Notes: generated by a model not told the origin, from the letters alone. Shown: positions 36,900-47,479, counted from the first letter of the stretch. The stretch: 64,000 nt of DNA from Lycorma delicatula (GCF_047948215.1 NC_134464.1:5838001-5902000), one strand, 5' to 3'. Translations and numbers: made by a program.

Positions 36900-37590
36900 A
36901 GACGGTGTGAGTTTTGGACGATATTTTTTATTTTGATAAAGTGTGGTCTCATCTTTCCGGATTTATTAAAAGCAAAAACAGTAAGAGAATGAAGTTCTGA
37001 GAAGACTCACGCTTATCATAGAAGACTACTGTACTCTCAAAAAGTTTATGTTTAGCGTGCGATATCGCGATAAAGAATAGTCGGACCGGTTTTTTTCACT
37101 GCAACATTAAATGAGGAATGTCATTCAAAAATTATTACAAATTTCATAACCTTACTTGAAACTGAAGAGTAAGACTGCTGTGGACAGTAATGCGGTGCTA
37201 CATGCCGCACTGCTGATTTGGGTATATGCAATTTTTACGTGAACTGACCGTGTAATTTTCCACAGTCACCAGATTTCTGACCGATAGATTTTATTTACGG
37301 GATCATCAGAAAGGTATTGTTTCCAAGAACCCGAGACTGAAAGAAAATATTGAAAGAGCATCTCTTTCACCGCAGCAAGGAAAGTTGCACTGAACAAGAA
37401 GAAATAATTTTGCATCAACCGTCAAGACGGGTGCTGTTTTAAACATTAATTTGACAAGCGAGTGGAAAAAATTAAATATAGCCTCCTTAATTCCCTGTAT
37501 CACATAATTAAATTATTTTTTTTGTTAAATAAATATAGTTTGTTTTACGCAGAGAGGGGTGAGACTTCAAGAACGCTTTATATAATTAAA
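36900..37590 (+). pseudogene. Tc1/mariner-superfamily transposase, heavily decayed
   Basis: Across frames the plus strand gives WSHLSGFIKSKNSKRMKF (relatives: 'DEAWFHLSGYVN..N.R'), then FFTATLNEECHSKIITNFIT and LLETEE, then CGATCRTADLG (relatives: 'QQDGATCHTA', with the second catalytic Asp lost here), and PRTRD/LKENIERA...IILHQPSR and a C-terminal RREG-DFKNAL. This is the order of the catalytic domain in insect IS630-Tc1-mariner transposases. Many frameshifts make it non-functional. The third catalytic motif is not readable. Confidence 0.65.
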
Positions 37591-38005
37591 CAGTAGTTTA
37601 TTAAACTCGCACTAATCACGATAATTAATAATAAATCGTATCGGGATAATTAATCACGTTAAGTCACAGTTAATCGCCTTGAAATTGTAATTTGCAACAT
37701 CTTGTGAAACTTCAATTATAAGTACTCGCTTGATTTCCACAGCTACATAGTCTTACTAATTCTATTCTTAAAATTAGCGCTTTATCTCGATAATACGTTA
37801 TTATCAAATAACAATGTTTTCAGAGTACATAAGCGATAAATTAGATAAGCCATTTAAAAACTGAATATACAGTATTATTCACAAGACAATGTTAAACAAA
37901 GGTGATAAAAATTTACACTATTTAGCGAGTAAATGATTAACCAAAAGCACGGAAGGTGTTACTACGAAGTTTGTTTGGAAAGTAAGTTACAACTTTTTAC
38001 TAAAG

Positions 38006-38275
38006 TTGAAAAATGAATATTTATTAATGAAATTATATACATATCACTCAAGTACGCCGCTATTTTTTTATGTATCCTCACGCACCCCTATGCGCACGAT
38101 ACATAGCCACATGACTGTGCACCACATACTTATAGATTGCATATGTTATGCAGCGTTACGTCGAAAATTTAAACTACCCAAACACATCCGTGATGTCTTG
38201 AGCAATGATAATGAAGTTTTAAACTGGATGTTTCTATTTTTGCGTAGTGCTAGGTTAATACAAAAAATGTAATAT
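38006..38275 (+). pseudogene. LINE ORF2 C-terminal tail (I/Jockey-like)
   Basis: An open 88-codon frame whose second half reads SHMTVHHILIDCICYAALRR, then KFKLPKHIRDVLSNDNEVLN and a FLRSARLIQKM end. The 'TVHHIL.(D/E)C..Y...R' zinc-like motif followed by 'FLR...L..KI' is the usual end of I/Jockey-type ORF2 proteins. Only the last part of the element is present. A TTGTT-rich 3' leader follows to about 38360. Confidence 0.7.
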
Positions 38276-38374
38276 TGTTACGTATATGTTTTGTATTGGA
38301 AGAGTTTTTAATAAGTTTGTTTTTTGTTTAAATCTCTGTCGTTCTGTGTTTTTATTCTTTTATCCGAGTACGAT

Positions 38375-40255
38375 ATATTGGAGCTGGTGGAAGAACAGAG
38401 AAAGTATAAGAATGCTAGTGATGAAGAAGGTAAAAGGAACTACCAACAATTAAGAAATATTACAAACAGGAAGTGCAAAGAAGAGTGGATTAAATAAAAG
38501 TGTTCAGAAAAGCGGAAAGCGAAATGATCATTGCTAAAATAGATGGAGCATACAGGAAAGTTAAGGAGAATTTTGCGGTACATAAATTAAAATCTAATAA
38601 TATGTTAAACAAAGGTGGTACACCAATTTATAATAAGAAAGAAAAGGTTCGGGTGGGTGGAATATATTGAAAAGTTATACGGAGGAAATGAATTAGAAAC
38701 TGGTGTTATAGAGGAAGAAGAGGAGGTTGAAGAGGATGAAAAGGGAGATACAATACCGAGATCTGAAATTTAAGAGAGCATCAAAACATCTGAATGGCAG
38801 AAAGACTCCTGGGATACCTACAGAATTACTACGCAGTGCAGGTGAGGAAGCAATTGATAGATTATAAAAGCTGGGGTGTAATATCTACGAAAAAGGGAAG
38901 TTCCATCAGACATCAAAAAGAGTGCTATTGTCACGATACCAAAGAAAGCAGGAGCAAATAAATGAGAAAAATACAAAACAATTAGTTTAACTAGTCATGC
39001 ATCAAAAATCTTAACTAGAATTCTGTACAGACGAATTAAGAGAAGAGTGGAAGTGTTAGGAGAAGACCAATTCAGTTTCAGAAAAAGTATACAGACAAGG
39101 GAAGCAATTTTAGCATTCAGATTAATAGTAGAAGAAAGATTAAATAAAAACAAACTGAGATACTTGGCATTATAGACTTAGAAAAGGCATTTGATAATGT
39201 AGACTGGAATAAAATGTTCAGCATTTTAAAAAATTAAGGGTTCAAGCATAGAGGTAGAACAATTGCTAACATTTACAGGAACCATACTGCAAGAATAATA
39301 ATCAAACATAAGAAAGAAACAGTAATAAAAAAGGGAGTCTGACAAGGATGTTCCCTATCACTGTTACTTTTTAATCTTTACATAATTAATGATGATAAAG
39401 AACAATTTAGAATTTAGGAGTAACAGTTCAAAGTGAAAAGATAAAGATGTTACGATTTGCTGGTGATATAGTAATTCTTGCAAAGAGTAAAAAAGATTTA
39501 CAAGAAACAGTGTGTAGCATGGATGAAGTCCTACGCAAGAATTGCCACATGAAAATAAACAAGAACAAAACAAAAGAAATTAAATATAGTAGAAATAATG
39601 TAGAAGGACCAGTGAATATAAAAGTAGGAAGAAAAAAGATTACAGAAGTAGAAGAATTTTTTCATTTGAGAAACAGAATTACTAAAGATGGACGAAGTAG
39701 AAGCGATATAAAATGCTGCATAGCACAGGCGAAACGAGCTTCCAGTCAAAAATATAATTTGCTTACATCAAAAATTAATTTAAACGTCAGAAAAACATTT
39801 TTGAAAGTATATGTTTTGAAAGTATATATATATATATATATATGTTGGAGTGTAGCTTTTATGGAAGTGAAACTTGGACAGTCAGAGTACCTGAGAAGAA
39901 AAGAATTAGAAGCTTTAGAAATTTGGTGCTATAGGAGAATGTTAAAAATCAGACGGGTGGATAAAGTGACAAATGGAAAAGTGTTGCGGCAAATTGATGA
40001 AAAGAGAAGCATTTGGAAGAGTATTGATAAAAGAAGAGACAGACTTATAGGCCACGTATTAAGGCATCCTGGAATAGTCACTTTAATATTGGAGGGACAT
40101 GTAGATGGGAAAAATTGTGCAGGCAGGCAACGTTTGGAATATGTAAAACAAATTGTGAGAGATGTAGAATCTAGGGGTATACTGAAATGAAACGACTGGC
40201 ACTAGATAGGAGATCTTGGAGAGCTGCATCAAACCAGTCAAGTTGGTTTTGTTGA
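38375..40255 (+). mobile_element. LINE (insect 'endonuclease-reverse transcriptase' family), 5'-truncated, broken
   Basis: Starts inside ORF2 at LVEEQRKYKNASDEEGKRN. RT motif A is readable at 39165-39220 (IDLEKAFDNVDWNKMF) and motif C at 39447 as LRFAGDIVIL, where one of the two catalytic Asp (FADD) has become Gly. The C-terminal 247 codons (39447-40190) are open and include a (TA)n insertion at about 39825-39843. Upstream there are several stops. The 3' end reads 'GAGAGCTGCATCAAACCAGTCAAG' and ends before an A run at about 40260. It is the same family as 43229-44525 (+) and 2374-2600 (-), and it is antisense to GOGAT. Confidence 0.85.
39447..40190 (+). pseudogene. Reverse transcriptase C-terminal ORF (247 codons) of the LINE
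   Basis: The longest open frame of the window. It covers RT motif C (with the D-to-G change), thumb (KKDLQETVCSMDEVLRKNCH, then MKINKNKTKE) and the C-terminal domain (ITKDGRSRSDIKC, RRMLKIRRVDKVTNGKVLRQ, RLIGHVLRHPG, GRQRLEYVKQIVRDVESRG). The reading frame is open but cannot be a working polymerase because of the damaged catalytic site and missing N-terminal part. Confidence 0.85.
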
Positions 40256-41755
40256 ACACAAAAAAAAATGACAACCAGATTTTTAGCAAACTTATCACCC
40301 CTTTAATCACTTATCAATATTTTTATACTATATATAGTACTATATAAAATTATACTATATAGTACTGTATATATAAAAAAATTTAGTATCTATAACTCTG
40401 AATTTGCTCTTACTTCTGAGCAGCTGTAAATATCGTTATATAATTCACATCACAATATTCCTAGCCAGAAACACACATTAATTACAAAAATCCATGAGCA
40501 GTGATCAATCAAAATCTAACTAACTGTTTGAATGTCTGTTCACAGTTTCAACAGTTCTATGAAAGAACTTAAGACAAAATGATAGTACTAATTATAACAA
40601 ACAACTTTTTATAATCAAAATTCAAGAAAACTCCTTTTAAAAAGCCAAAATGATTTTCGTATTAAAAGATCGATTCAAATCAGACAGTATTTGTTGTATG
40701 GAAGGGAAACATATGGAATGAGAAAACTCTCAAATGCTGAAGTGTTAGAATGAAAAAAATGTATAAGCATGAACATAAAAATCTTATTTATTTTTATTTT
40801 TCAATAAAATTAAAAGTATATAAAACCATTCATATACATGACAAAACCAAATAAAATTTAAACTTGAAAACAACACTCAAAAATCATTTACACACATTTT
40901 TTTTTGATTTGGCCACTACATTTACTTTGGCTTATTCGAAACTTTTCTCTTTTTCAAATATTTCTTAATCATTCCCTGTGCCATTTCTTTCTTTCTTTTG
41001 AGCGCTTGGTCTTAATTTGCGGTTTCTTGATTTTGACTTGGAAACCTAATTTTTCCCAAAAATTTTCTATGCTAGGTTTACTCTTAAGAGATATGTTTTT
41101 CTCTCAAATTTTTTCTGTGATATGAAAACCAAATTAATTCAGTTTATCTGCTGTTTTTAATTTATTTATTTATTTGAAAATTTTCCATTGTGTTTAGTGA
41201 TATTAACGGTTTCAATAATCAAAATTACCGTCTCAATAAGTGATAATTGTAAAGATTTTTTGAGCATAATTCTGTTTTCAAACAACCATTTATCATAGTT
41301 CTTTATTTTTATCAGATGAAATTTACTTCGAAATACAATTTTTTTTTTATCAAATAACATTAAAAATCACATTTATGAATATCTTCATTGGTATTTAATC
41401 AATATATCACCAAAAGCAACTGAAAATATTGTAATGTAATTATAAAAAAGGAATTTAAAAAAAAATTACTTGGTTTGTTTTAAAAATTTTCTAATTTTCC
41501 CATCAATTGTCATCGACATCATTGTAAAAAGAGATATCTTAAATGCAGATTTTAAAGCACAATGTATCAACGAGTTATAAGATTAAAAAAAAAACATTAA
41601 CAAAAAAAACAGTGATAAACAATCAACTTACAACTTACAGAAGCATAGAAAAGAGTAATAATTATTACCAATGTCACTGAATGCAGAAAATTTAATTAAT
41701 TAGATTAATTCAGGATCTCAAATAAACAAACTAATTAAATAATATTGATACTTAC

Positions 41756-41882
41756 CTGTAAATTACATTCTTCTGCAAGAGTAGCAATAGCAGCTTCTGA
41801 TTCGGCATGATGTGTTTTATCTTCGTAAATTATCCCTGTAGCATATTTTCCAAATTCTGGCAATTCAATATTTTGTTGTTGC
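41756..41882 (-). CDS. GOGAT: Glutamate synthase (GOGAT), exon B
   Basis: This 127-nt exon encodes QQQNIELPEFGKYATGIIYE followed by DKTHHAESEAAIATLAEECNLQ. The 'LPxFGxYATGIxYxDK' segment directly follows the 'HAYYAREL' segment of exon A in insect glutamate synthases. The acceptor is a TTAG at 41884-41883. The first G completes the Lys codon begun in exon A, and GTAAG follows the last codon at 41755. The phase fit with exon A (2+1 bases) and exon C (phase 0) is strong independent support. The exon belongs to the N-terminal glutamine amidotransferase domain. The intron to exon A is 2,656 bp and contains a truncated LINE. Confidence 0.93.
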
Positions 41883-43211
41883 CTAAGAAATAAAAAGAAA
41901 ACAAAACATATAATACTGCTAGCAGTAACAAAAATTTCAAATTAATATTATGTAAAATGACAATATACAGGAAATCAGGTTGTTTAAAAGAAAAAAACAA
42001 CAACCAGCAAATGTTTTAGTAAAAGCATTTACTAAATTATGTCAAAATTCATTACGGTATTACTGAATGGTTACCGATTCATTCACAAATTTATTTAAAC
42101 ATAAATAATGAACCAAACAGTAAAGACAAATATAATAAAGTAGATATTTAGAAAGGAAGTGTAAAAAAAAAAAAAATAGGCACTAAATGGCAAATAACAA
42201 GACAAGAAAGCAGAATACTGAAAGTACAACATAATAAACAGATTCTTTTAGAAAATAAAATAGACTTTTTCAAAAATAATTAAACCAACTACAAATAAAC
42301 TGTACTAAAAATTAAAGCAAATTGTACCAATTCTTTTTAAATTTTGAGTTTTCGGAAGTCAGTGCTAAATTAAATACACTCATCAAACAATAAAGTTGTG
42401 CACATTTTCGGTAAACTGCTGAGATCTATTAAGGTTCTCCTGGCATCCTGCAGCATGAAAAACCTGGCAATGTCAAATCTACACTCACAGAATTAATAAC
42501 TTGGGGAGAAGAGATCAAGAATAATAAAAAGGGGTGGGCGATTAGAAACTACTAATATCTACCATCAATATAGTTTAGCATCTTGCCTATGCCTCAAAGG
42601 AGTGTTAATATTAATGTTATAAATCCAAAAAATTAACATGAGTAATAAAAAAAAGAGATTAACAAATAAAGAAATTTGAAAAAGATATAAATGAGATTAA
42701 AAAGAATACATAAACTTGAGTTAACGACTGCACTACTGAACTTCATATGATGATGCGTTATTCAAACTACAAGGTGCATTTATGCTTTTCACTGATAGGA
42801 AAATGTTGCAAATTAATGGAAAGATCGCATTTTAAAAGTAACTCAATTCAGGTTGACAGTGTAGTTTAAAAATATGTCATTTTGTAGCATGTCAGAAATA
42901 ACCAGACCTGGATTGAAAGTAAGAACATTTCAAATGGAAGGTGTCGTTTCATTACAACTACAAAACTATCATTATAATAAATACTATTATAATATTGAAC
43001 AACTGTAGGTAAGTGATATGGACTATAAAATCACTCTCAAATACTGCAAAACCACTTTCAATATGATACCTGTTTATTGCCAAGTGTAATAATAAAAATA
43101 AGGTGGATGTAATTACATCACTAAACGACAACGGGAACCGGATTTTTGATTAGACTAATTTAGATTTAAAGATTTTTTAAATATAATATTTTTTGTTGAT
43201 CTATTTAAAAA

Positions 43212-43233
43212 AACACTTTTTTAAAAAAGTGTT
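43212..43233. repeat. 22-bp perfect palindrome at a LINE 5' junction
   Basis: Half-site AACACTTTTTT and its reverse complement without spacer, centred between 43222 and 43223. Sequence matching the related LINE begins inside or right after it. Confidence 0.8.
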
Positions 43234-44525
43234 ATAGTCATGATACCAAAGAAAGCAGGAGCAGATAAATGTGAAGAATACAGAACAATTAGCTAAACTA
43301 ATCATACATCAAAAATCTTAACTAGAATTCTGTACAGAAGAATTGAGAGGAGAGTGGAAGAAGTGTTAGGAGAAGACCAATTTGGTTTCAGGAAAAGTAT
43401 AGGGACAAGGGAAGCAATTTTAGGCCTCAGATTAATAGTAGAAGGAAGATTAAAGAAAAACAAACCGACGACATACTTGGCATTTTTATAGACCTACAAA
43501 AGGCATTCGATAATGTAGACTGGAATAAAATGTTCAGCATTTAAAAAAAATTAGGGTTCAACTACAGAGATAGAAGAACAATTGCTAACATTTACAGGAA
43601 CCAAACAGCAACAGTAATAATTGAAGAACATAAGAAAGAATCTGTAATAAGAGAGTCCGACAAGGATGTTCCCTATCCCCGTTACTTTTTAATCTTTACA
43701 TAGAACTAACAGTTATTGATGTTAACTTACAATTTGCTGATGATACGAGTAATTCTAGCTGTGAGTAAAAAGGATTTAGAAGAAACAATGAATGCCATGG
43801 ATGAAGTTCTACGCAAGAACTACCGCATGAAAATATAAACATGAACAAAACGAAAGTAATGAAATGTAGTAGAAATAACGAGGATGGACCACCACTGAAT
43901 GTGAAAATAGGAGGAGAAAAGATTATGGAGGTAGAAGAATTTTGTTATTTGGGAAGTAGAATTACTAAAGATAGATGAAGCAGGAGCGACATAAAATGTC
44001 GAATAGCACAGGCCAAATGAGCCTTCAGTCAGAAATATAAGTTGTTTACATCAAAAATTAATTTAAATGTCAGGAAAAGATTTTTGAAAGTATATGTTTG
44101 GAGATGTCGCTTTATATGGAAGTGAAACTTGGACAATTGGAGTATCTGAGAAGAAAAGATTAGAAGCTTTTGAAATGCGGTGCTATAGGAGAATGTTAAA
44201 AATCAAATGGGTGGATAAAGTGACAAATGAAGAGGTGTTGCGGCAAATACATGAAGAAAGAAGCATTTGGAAAAATATAGCTAAAAGAAAAGACAGACTT
44301 ATAGGCCACATTATTAAGGCATCCTGAAATAGTCGCTTTAATATTGGAGGGGCAGGTAGAAGGAAAAAATTGTGCAGGCAGGCAACGTTTGGAATATGTA
44401 AAACAAATTGTTAGGGATGTAGGATGTAGGGGGTATACCAAAATGAAACGACTAGCACTAGATAGGGAATCTTGGAGAGCTGCATCAAATCAGTCAAAAT
44501 GACTGAAGACAAAAAAAATAAAAAA
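43229..44525 (+). mobile_element. Truncated LINE inserted beside the exon A splice donor
   Basis: Same family as 38375-40255, 5'-truncated. It starts in RT near 'ATACCAAAGAAAGCAGG' and includes IDLQKAFDNVDWNKMF (about 43488), QFADD (about 43731, both Asp present but frame lost) and GSETWTIGVSEKKRLEAFEM (about 44115). It ends with 'GCATCAAATCAGTCAAAATG', GACTGAAGAC and an A-rich tail at 44511-44528. It is on the strand opposite to GOGAT. Its tail stops about 10 bases from the exon A donor. A perfect 22-bp palindrome (43212-43233) overlaps its 5' junction. Confidence 0.85.
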
Positions 44526-44538
44526 TTTATTTACTTAC

Positions 44539-44669
44539 TTAAGTTCACGTGCATAATATGCATGAGGAATAGCAGTAAGAACACCAGCTCCATCACCAGT
44601 ATCATTATCACAAGCACAAGCACCTCTATGATTCATACGCATAGCAAGCTTCTCTGCATCTCGAACAAT
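44539..44669 (-). CDS. GOGAT: Glutamate synthase (GOGAT), internal exon A of the glutaminase region
   Basis: Glutamate synthase makes two glutamates from glutamine and 2-oxoglutarate using NAD(P)H; with glutamine synthetase it assimilates and recycles ammonia. This 131-nt exon reads IVRDAEKLAMRMNHRGACAC, then a DNDTGDGAG stretch and AIPHAYYAREL. The NHRGA...TGDGAG pattern is the conserved substrate-pocket segment of the class II glutaminase domain of GOGAT. A long T tract ending in CAG precedes it at 44670, and GTAAG follows at 44538. The exon ends with two bases of a codon that exon B completes as Lys. The upstream exon with the initiator Met and catalytic N-terminal Cys (CGVGF in the family) was not found between 44670 and 64000 by eye. 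Family identity is very secure; the exact cofactor (NADH or NADPH) cannot be told from this part. Confidence 0.93.
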
Positions 44670-45182
44670 CTGTAAAAAAAAAAAAAATATAATATGTATG
44701 AATGTTAAGTGCCGTAATGTAACAATTTTAAGTGACCAGGTCTTACTCACTGCTGAAAATGACAGTCGTTCTCAAAAACAAAAAGCATCCTATGCCAAGA
44801 TATTCTATACTTAAAATACATATTCCACTAACTATTAACAAAAAAAAAAAAAATTAAGTCTTTTTACTGACATACTGAAGACTACTCACAAACATTTTCA
44901 AGAACGTTCCACAAATATTAATTTGATAAAATGAAAAATGTGGAGGCACTATGATTCATGTACATAAGATAAAAAGTGCATACATCCTTTCATTTAAAAA
45001 TATCTGTCTTTTAATGGTTGTTTTACTGATATTATTTTTTAGCCAATAAGTGTTTTCAATCTGTTAATTTTACAACTAAATCCCTTCCTTTATGTTACAG
45101 GTTACTTTGCTATCGCTTTACGGTTTATCATGATTCTTCTGGTCATATTGTTATAAATGAACTGCAGATTAATACTGATGAA
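44670..45182 (-). other. Upstream side of exon A, no exon or element recognised
   Basis: AT-rich, CpG-poor intron or upstream sequence. I searched by eye for an exon encoding the catalytic 'CGVGF' of glutamate synthase and found none. Confidence 0.5.
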
Positions 45183-45480
45183 CCCACCTGGTTGGTCTAG
45201 TGGTCTTCCAAAAAGTGACATTCCCAAATCAGCCGATTTGGAAGTCAAGAGTTGCATGGTTCAAGTCCTAGTAAAGGCAGTTACTTTTACACGGATTTGA
45301 ATACTAGATCGTGGATACCGGTGTTCTTTGGCGGTTGGGTTTCGATTAACCAGACATCTCAGGAATAGCCGAACTGAGAATGTACAAGACTACACTTCAT
45401 TTACACTCGTACTTTTCATCCTCTGAAGTAATACCTAGATGTTAATTACTGGAGGCTAAACAGAAAAAGGTTGTCAAATG
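45183..45480 (+). mobile_element. tRNA-derived SINE with 12-bp target-site duplication
   Basis: A polymerase III A box (TGGTCTAGTGG, 45193-45203) fits TRGYNNARNGG exactly. A B box (GGTTCAAGTCC, 45258-45268) has one change from GGTTCGANTCC. A tRNA-unrelated body follows (GTTCTTTGGCGGTTGGGTTT...ACAAGACTACACTTCATTTA). The element is flanked by perfect 12-bp repeats AATACTGATGAA at 45171-45182 and 45481-45492, which fixes its ends. It needs a partner LINE for movement; the partner is unknown. Confidence 0.9.
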
Positions 45481-45492
45481 AATACTGATGAA

Positions 45493-46330
45493 AGTTCTTG
45501 AAAATTAAAATTCCCCATCGATTTATGTACTCGGCATTTTTCATTAGTAGTAGTTTACATATTTTTTTATCCACCTAACCACTAAAAAAAAAAACATCCA
45601 TAAAATCAGGCAAAATGCAGGATGACCACTTTGAGACGCACCACTACTATCTTATCCCAGATGCAATCTGATGAAAAGTTTACAGACATTTTTAAGGAGA
45701 ATTAGTAATAGTATATAAAATTTTATAAAAATGGAAAACACCTACCCCCCTTCGTCCCATCTTCAAACCAATAAAATTAAAATAAATCTTCAGGTAAAAT
45801 TATTCAACATTTGTAACTAAAAATACATTTAAACACATTTACCGGAGAATTTACAATTACACAACAAACTGTGCACAGATGCCTTGGCATCTACTGTTGA
45901 TATCATGTCACTGTGCTGTTATTCTGTAACATGGTATACATAAATAAACAACTAAATAAATAATAATACAACAGTAGAATAAGAATAGAAAAGGGCACAC
46001 ATTAATAAATAAATAAGAAAACAATATAAAGGCCAAAGATAAACAAAAACTTTCAGCTGTATCGCTTGGAAACTAATTAAATTTTAATCACTATTTATGT
46101 AATGGGAAAATTTAGATGCCAGTTTTTTTATTTTAGCTTGCTTGAAACAAATTAAAGTGCATATATAAATAGTACATGACAAAAAAAAAAGTTATTTCAT
46201 GTCAAGTGGAACAGGGTCCCCAGTCGACCATCTCCAAACTTCGTCAAATTTTGATTGGACAATCGCTGTGGTCTTAAACGCCATTATACCAAATAGTAGG
46301 TATATATCTGGTATTGCTGATTTTCTGTGA
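45493..46330. other. Transition from CpG-poor to CpG-rich DNA, no gene recognised
   Basis: AT-rich sequence without coding similarity. CpG counts rise from about 46200. Confidence 0.5.
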
Positions 46331-46335
46331 TCTTT

Positions 46336-46780
46336 TCAAAAAGGATACTTACTGTCAGTTGAGCATACATGCAAAAGGTGGGGGTGGCCGCGGCGCCGGG
46401 GTATGGTACCCGTGCGACCGGGGCGTGGCGTGGCTTCCCTCCGCCGGTGGCGGTCCTGATCGTGACTAAATAATGCCACACGAGACATCATGATTGGACC
46501 GGGGGGGGGGGGTTTGTCCGCGGCTCCTGCGCGGACCGGAATAGAGTCTACCCCCTCTTGTTTGCTCATTCATCGGCTCTGAGTTTTCTTCAACAATTCT
46601 CTTCTCGTTCTCCCTAATCGACTTTGCTTCTTTCTTATTAATATCCCGTTCTTTAATCGCTTCCGATACACGTAACTTAACATCGTACATGAAGTTCTTC
46701 GTTTTACTTTCTATGTACGTTGTGAGAGTAGCTTGCAACAGATCTCGGGTGACTAAATCTTTCACTTCCACTTCCATTAA
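46336..46780 (-). pseudogene. Unrecognised Lys/Glu-rich then Pro/Arg-rich reading frame
   Basis: The minus strand has an open frame from 46777 (MEVEVKDLVTRDLLQATLTT, then YIESKTKNFMYDVKLRVSEA and KERDINKKEAKSIRENEKR), predicted to be helical and charged. It runs into a Pro/Arg-rich tail encoded by an unusually GC-rich stretch (46375-46515) that includes a run of 12 G (46501-46512). The frame MSKQEGVDSIPVRAGAADKP (46569-46336) overlaps it. I do not recognise the family. It follows the fibre-like frame on the same strand, so both may belong to one virus-like mobile element. Confidence 0.35.
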
Positions 46781-46809
46781 TCCCCGTTTGAATGAACACG
46801 TCGCACCGC

Positions 46810-47114
46810 TTATACGTCAATCGATATTGACGGTTTGTTTATATATTGTTCGGTAAAGTACTTCTTAATGAGCGTGTCGTAATCCTCTAATTTTGCACCG
46901 AATGTTTGCCAGAACTGTTTGTTCAAACGGTTAACGGCTTCAGTAAGCATATCTACGAATCGGAAATTGACAGCATCCTCCTGTTTATCAAGATCACCAA
47001 CGTTGCGTATCATAATAATCGATCGGAATCAAAGGAAAGCCACACCTGGTGGGCCGCGAGAACCCTTACCGTCTTTGCGATTACCGCTCCCACTACCAAT
47101 CTTTAATCTCGGCA
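46810..47114 (-). pseudogene. Possible fibre-like protein of a Maverick/Polinton-type element, one stop
   Basis: From an ATG at 47114 the minus strand reads a Gly/Ser/Arg-rich start ending GPPGVAFL, one TGA stop, then MIRNVGDLDKQEDAVNFRFV followed by a helical segment (DMLTEAVNRLNKQFWQTF...), ending at 46810. The 'I.NVGD...DAVN..FV' block resembles the repeat that joins phage and virus tail-fibre modules ('I.NVADP...DAVN..YV'). Similar small proteins occur in Maverick/Polinton-like or adintovirus-like insertions in insect genomes. This is a weak, pattern-based call; no capsid or polymerase gene was seen nearby. It is broken by the stop. Confidence 0.3.
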
Positions 47115-47149
47115 TCTTCTACATATAAAAAAATAAATAAATACAAACA

Positions 47150-47430
47150 GAAATCAATATACTATTACTACCGCCGGTGATGGAGTGTAGTCACTTATGA
47201 TACCGTGCTCTTTCAACTTCTCCACTATGGCAACGATTTCGTTGTTCACCCGTATTACTGTATGCCGGTAAGACCAGCCCTATATTCGTCGTTTAAACCT
47301 CAAAGTCTATCGACCGCTTCATTTGGATATCCGAGTAAATGTATTCAGGTCACGGATTGGAATGGAGTCTTAGTAATCAAGAGCCGCACGATACTGTATC
47401 ATTATCGTGCATTTTTCTTTTAGGCAATTT
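47150..47430 (-). pseudogene. Unrecognised frame upstream of the fibre-like frame
   Basis: The minus strand carries NEIVAIVEKLKEHGIISDYT followed by PSPAVVIVY (about 47245-47155) with broken sequence before it. I have no family assignment. Same strand and spacing as the two frames to its left. Confidence 0.2.
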
Positions 47431-47479
47431 TTCGGTGGTAGTAGATGATCATCTAAATGATAGATCTATAATTTCCTGG

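Larger units (their letters stand above)
20908..41755 (-). other. GOGAT intron B-C (20.8 kb)
   Basis: Runs from the donor of exon B to the acceptor of exon C. 20908-27600 is CpG-poor and AT-rich with no recognised element. Short open frames at 21662-21865, 23203-23505 and 25595-26163 have no similarity I recognise. 27610-38275 is a CpG-rich block made of mobile DNA listed separately. 38375-40255 is a LINE. 40260-41755 holds nothing clear apart from a doubtful LYGRET segment near 40690. Confidence 0.8.
41883..44538 (-). other. GOGAT intron A-B (2.7 kb)
   Basis: Contains a truncated LINE (43229-44525). 41883-43200 is AT-rich with no recognised feature. Confidence 0.85.

Noticed and set aside
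40670..40800. LYGRETYGM-like segment suggesting another LINE
   Set aside because: Only about 10 residues are suggestive; too short to support.
45193..45268. A functional tRNA gene
   Set aside because: A and B boxes are present but no cloverleaf with acceptor pairing; flanking body and target duplication show a SINE.
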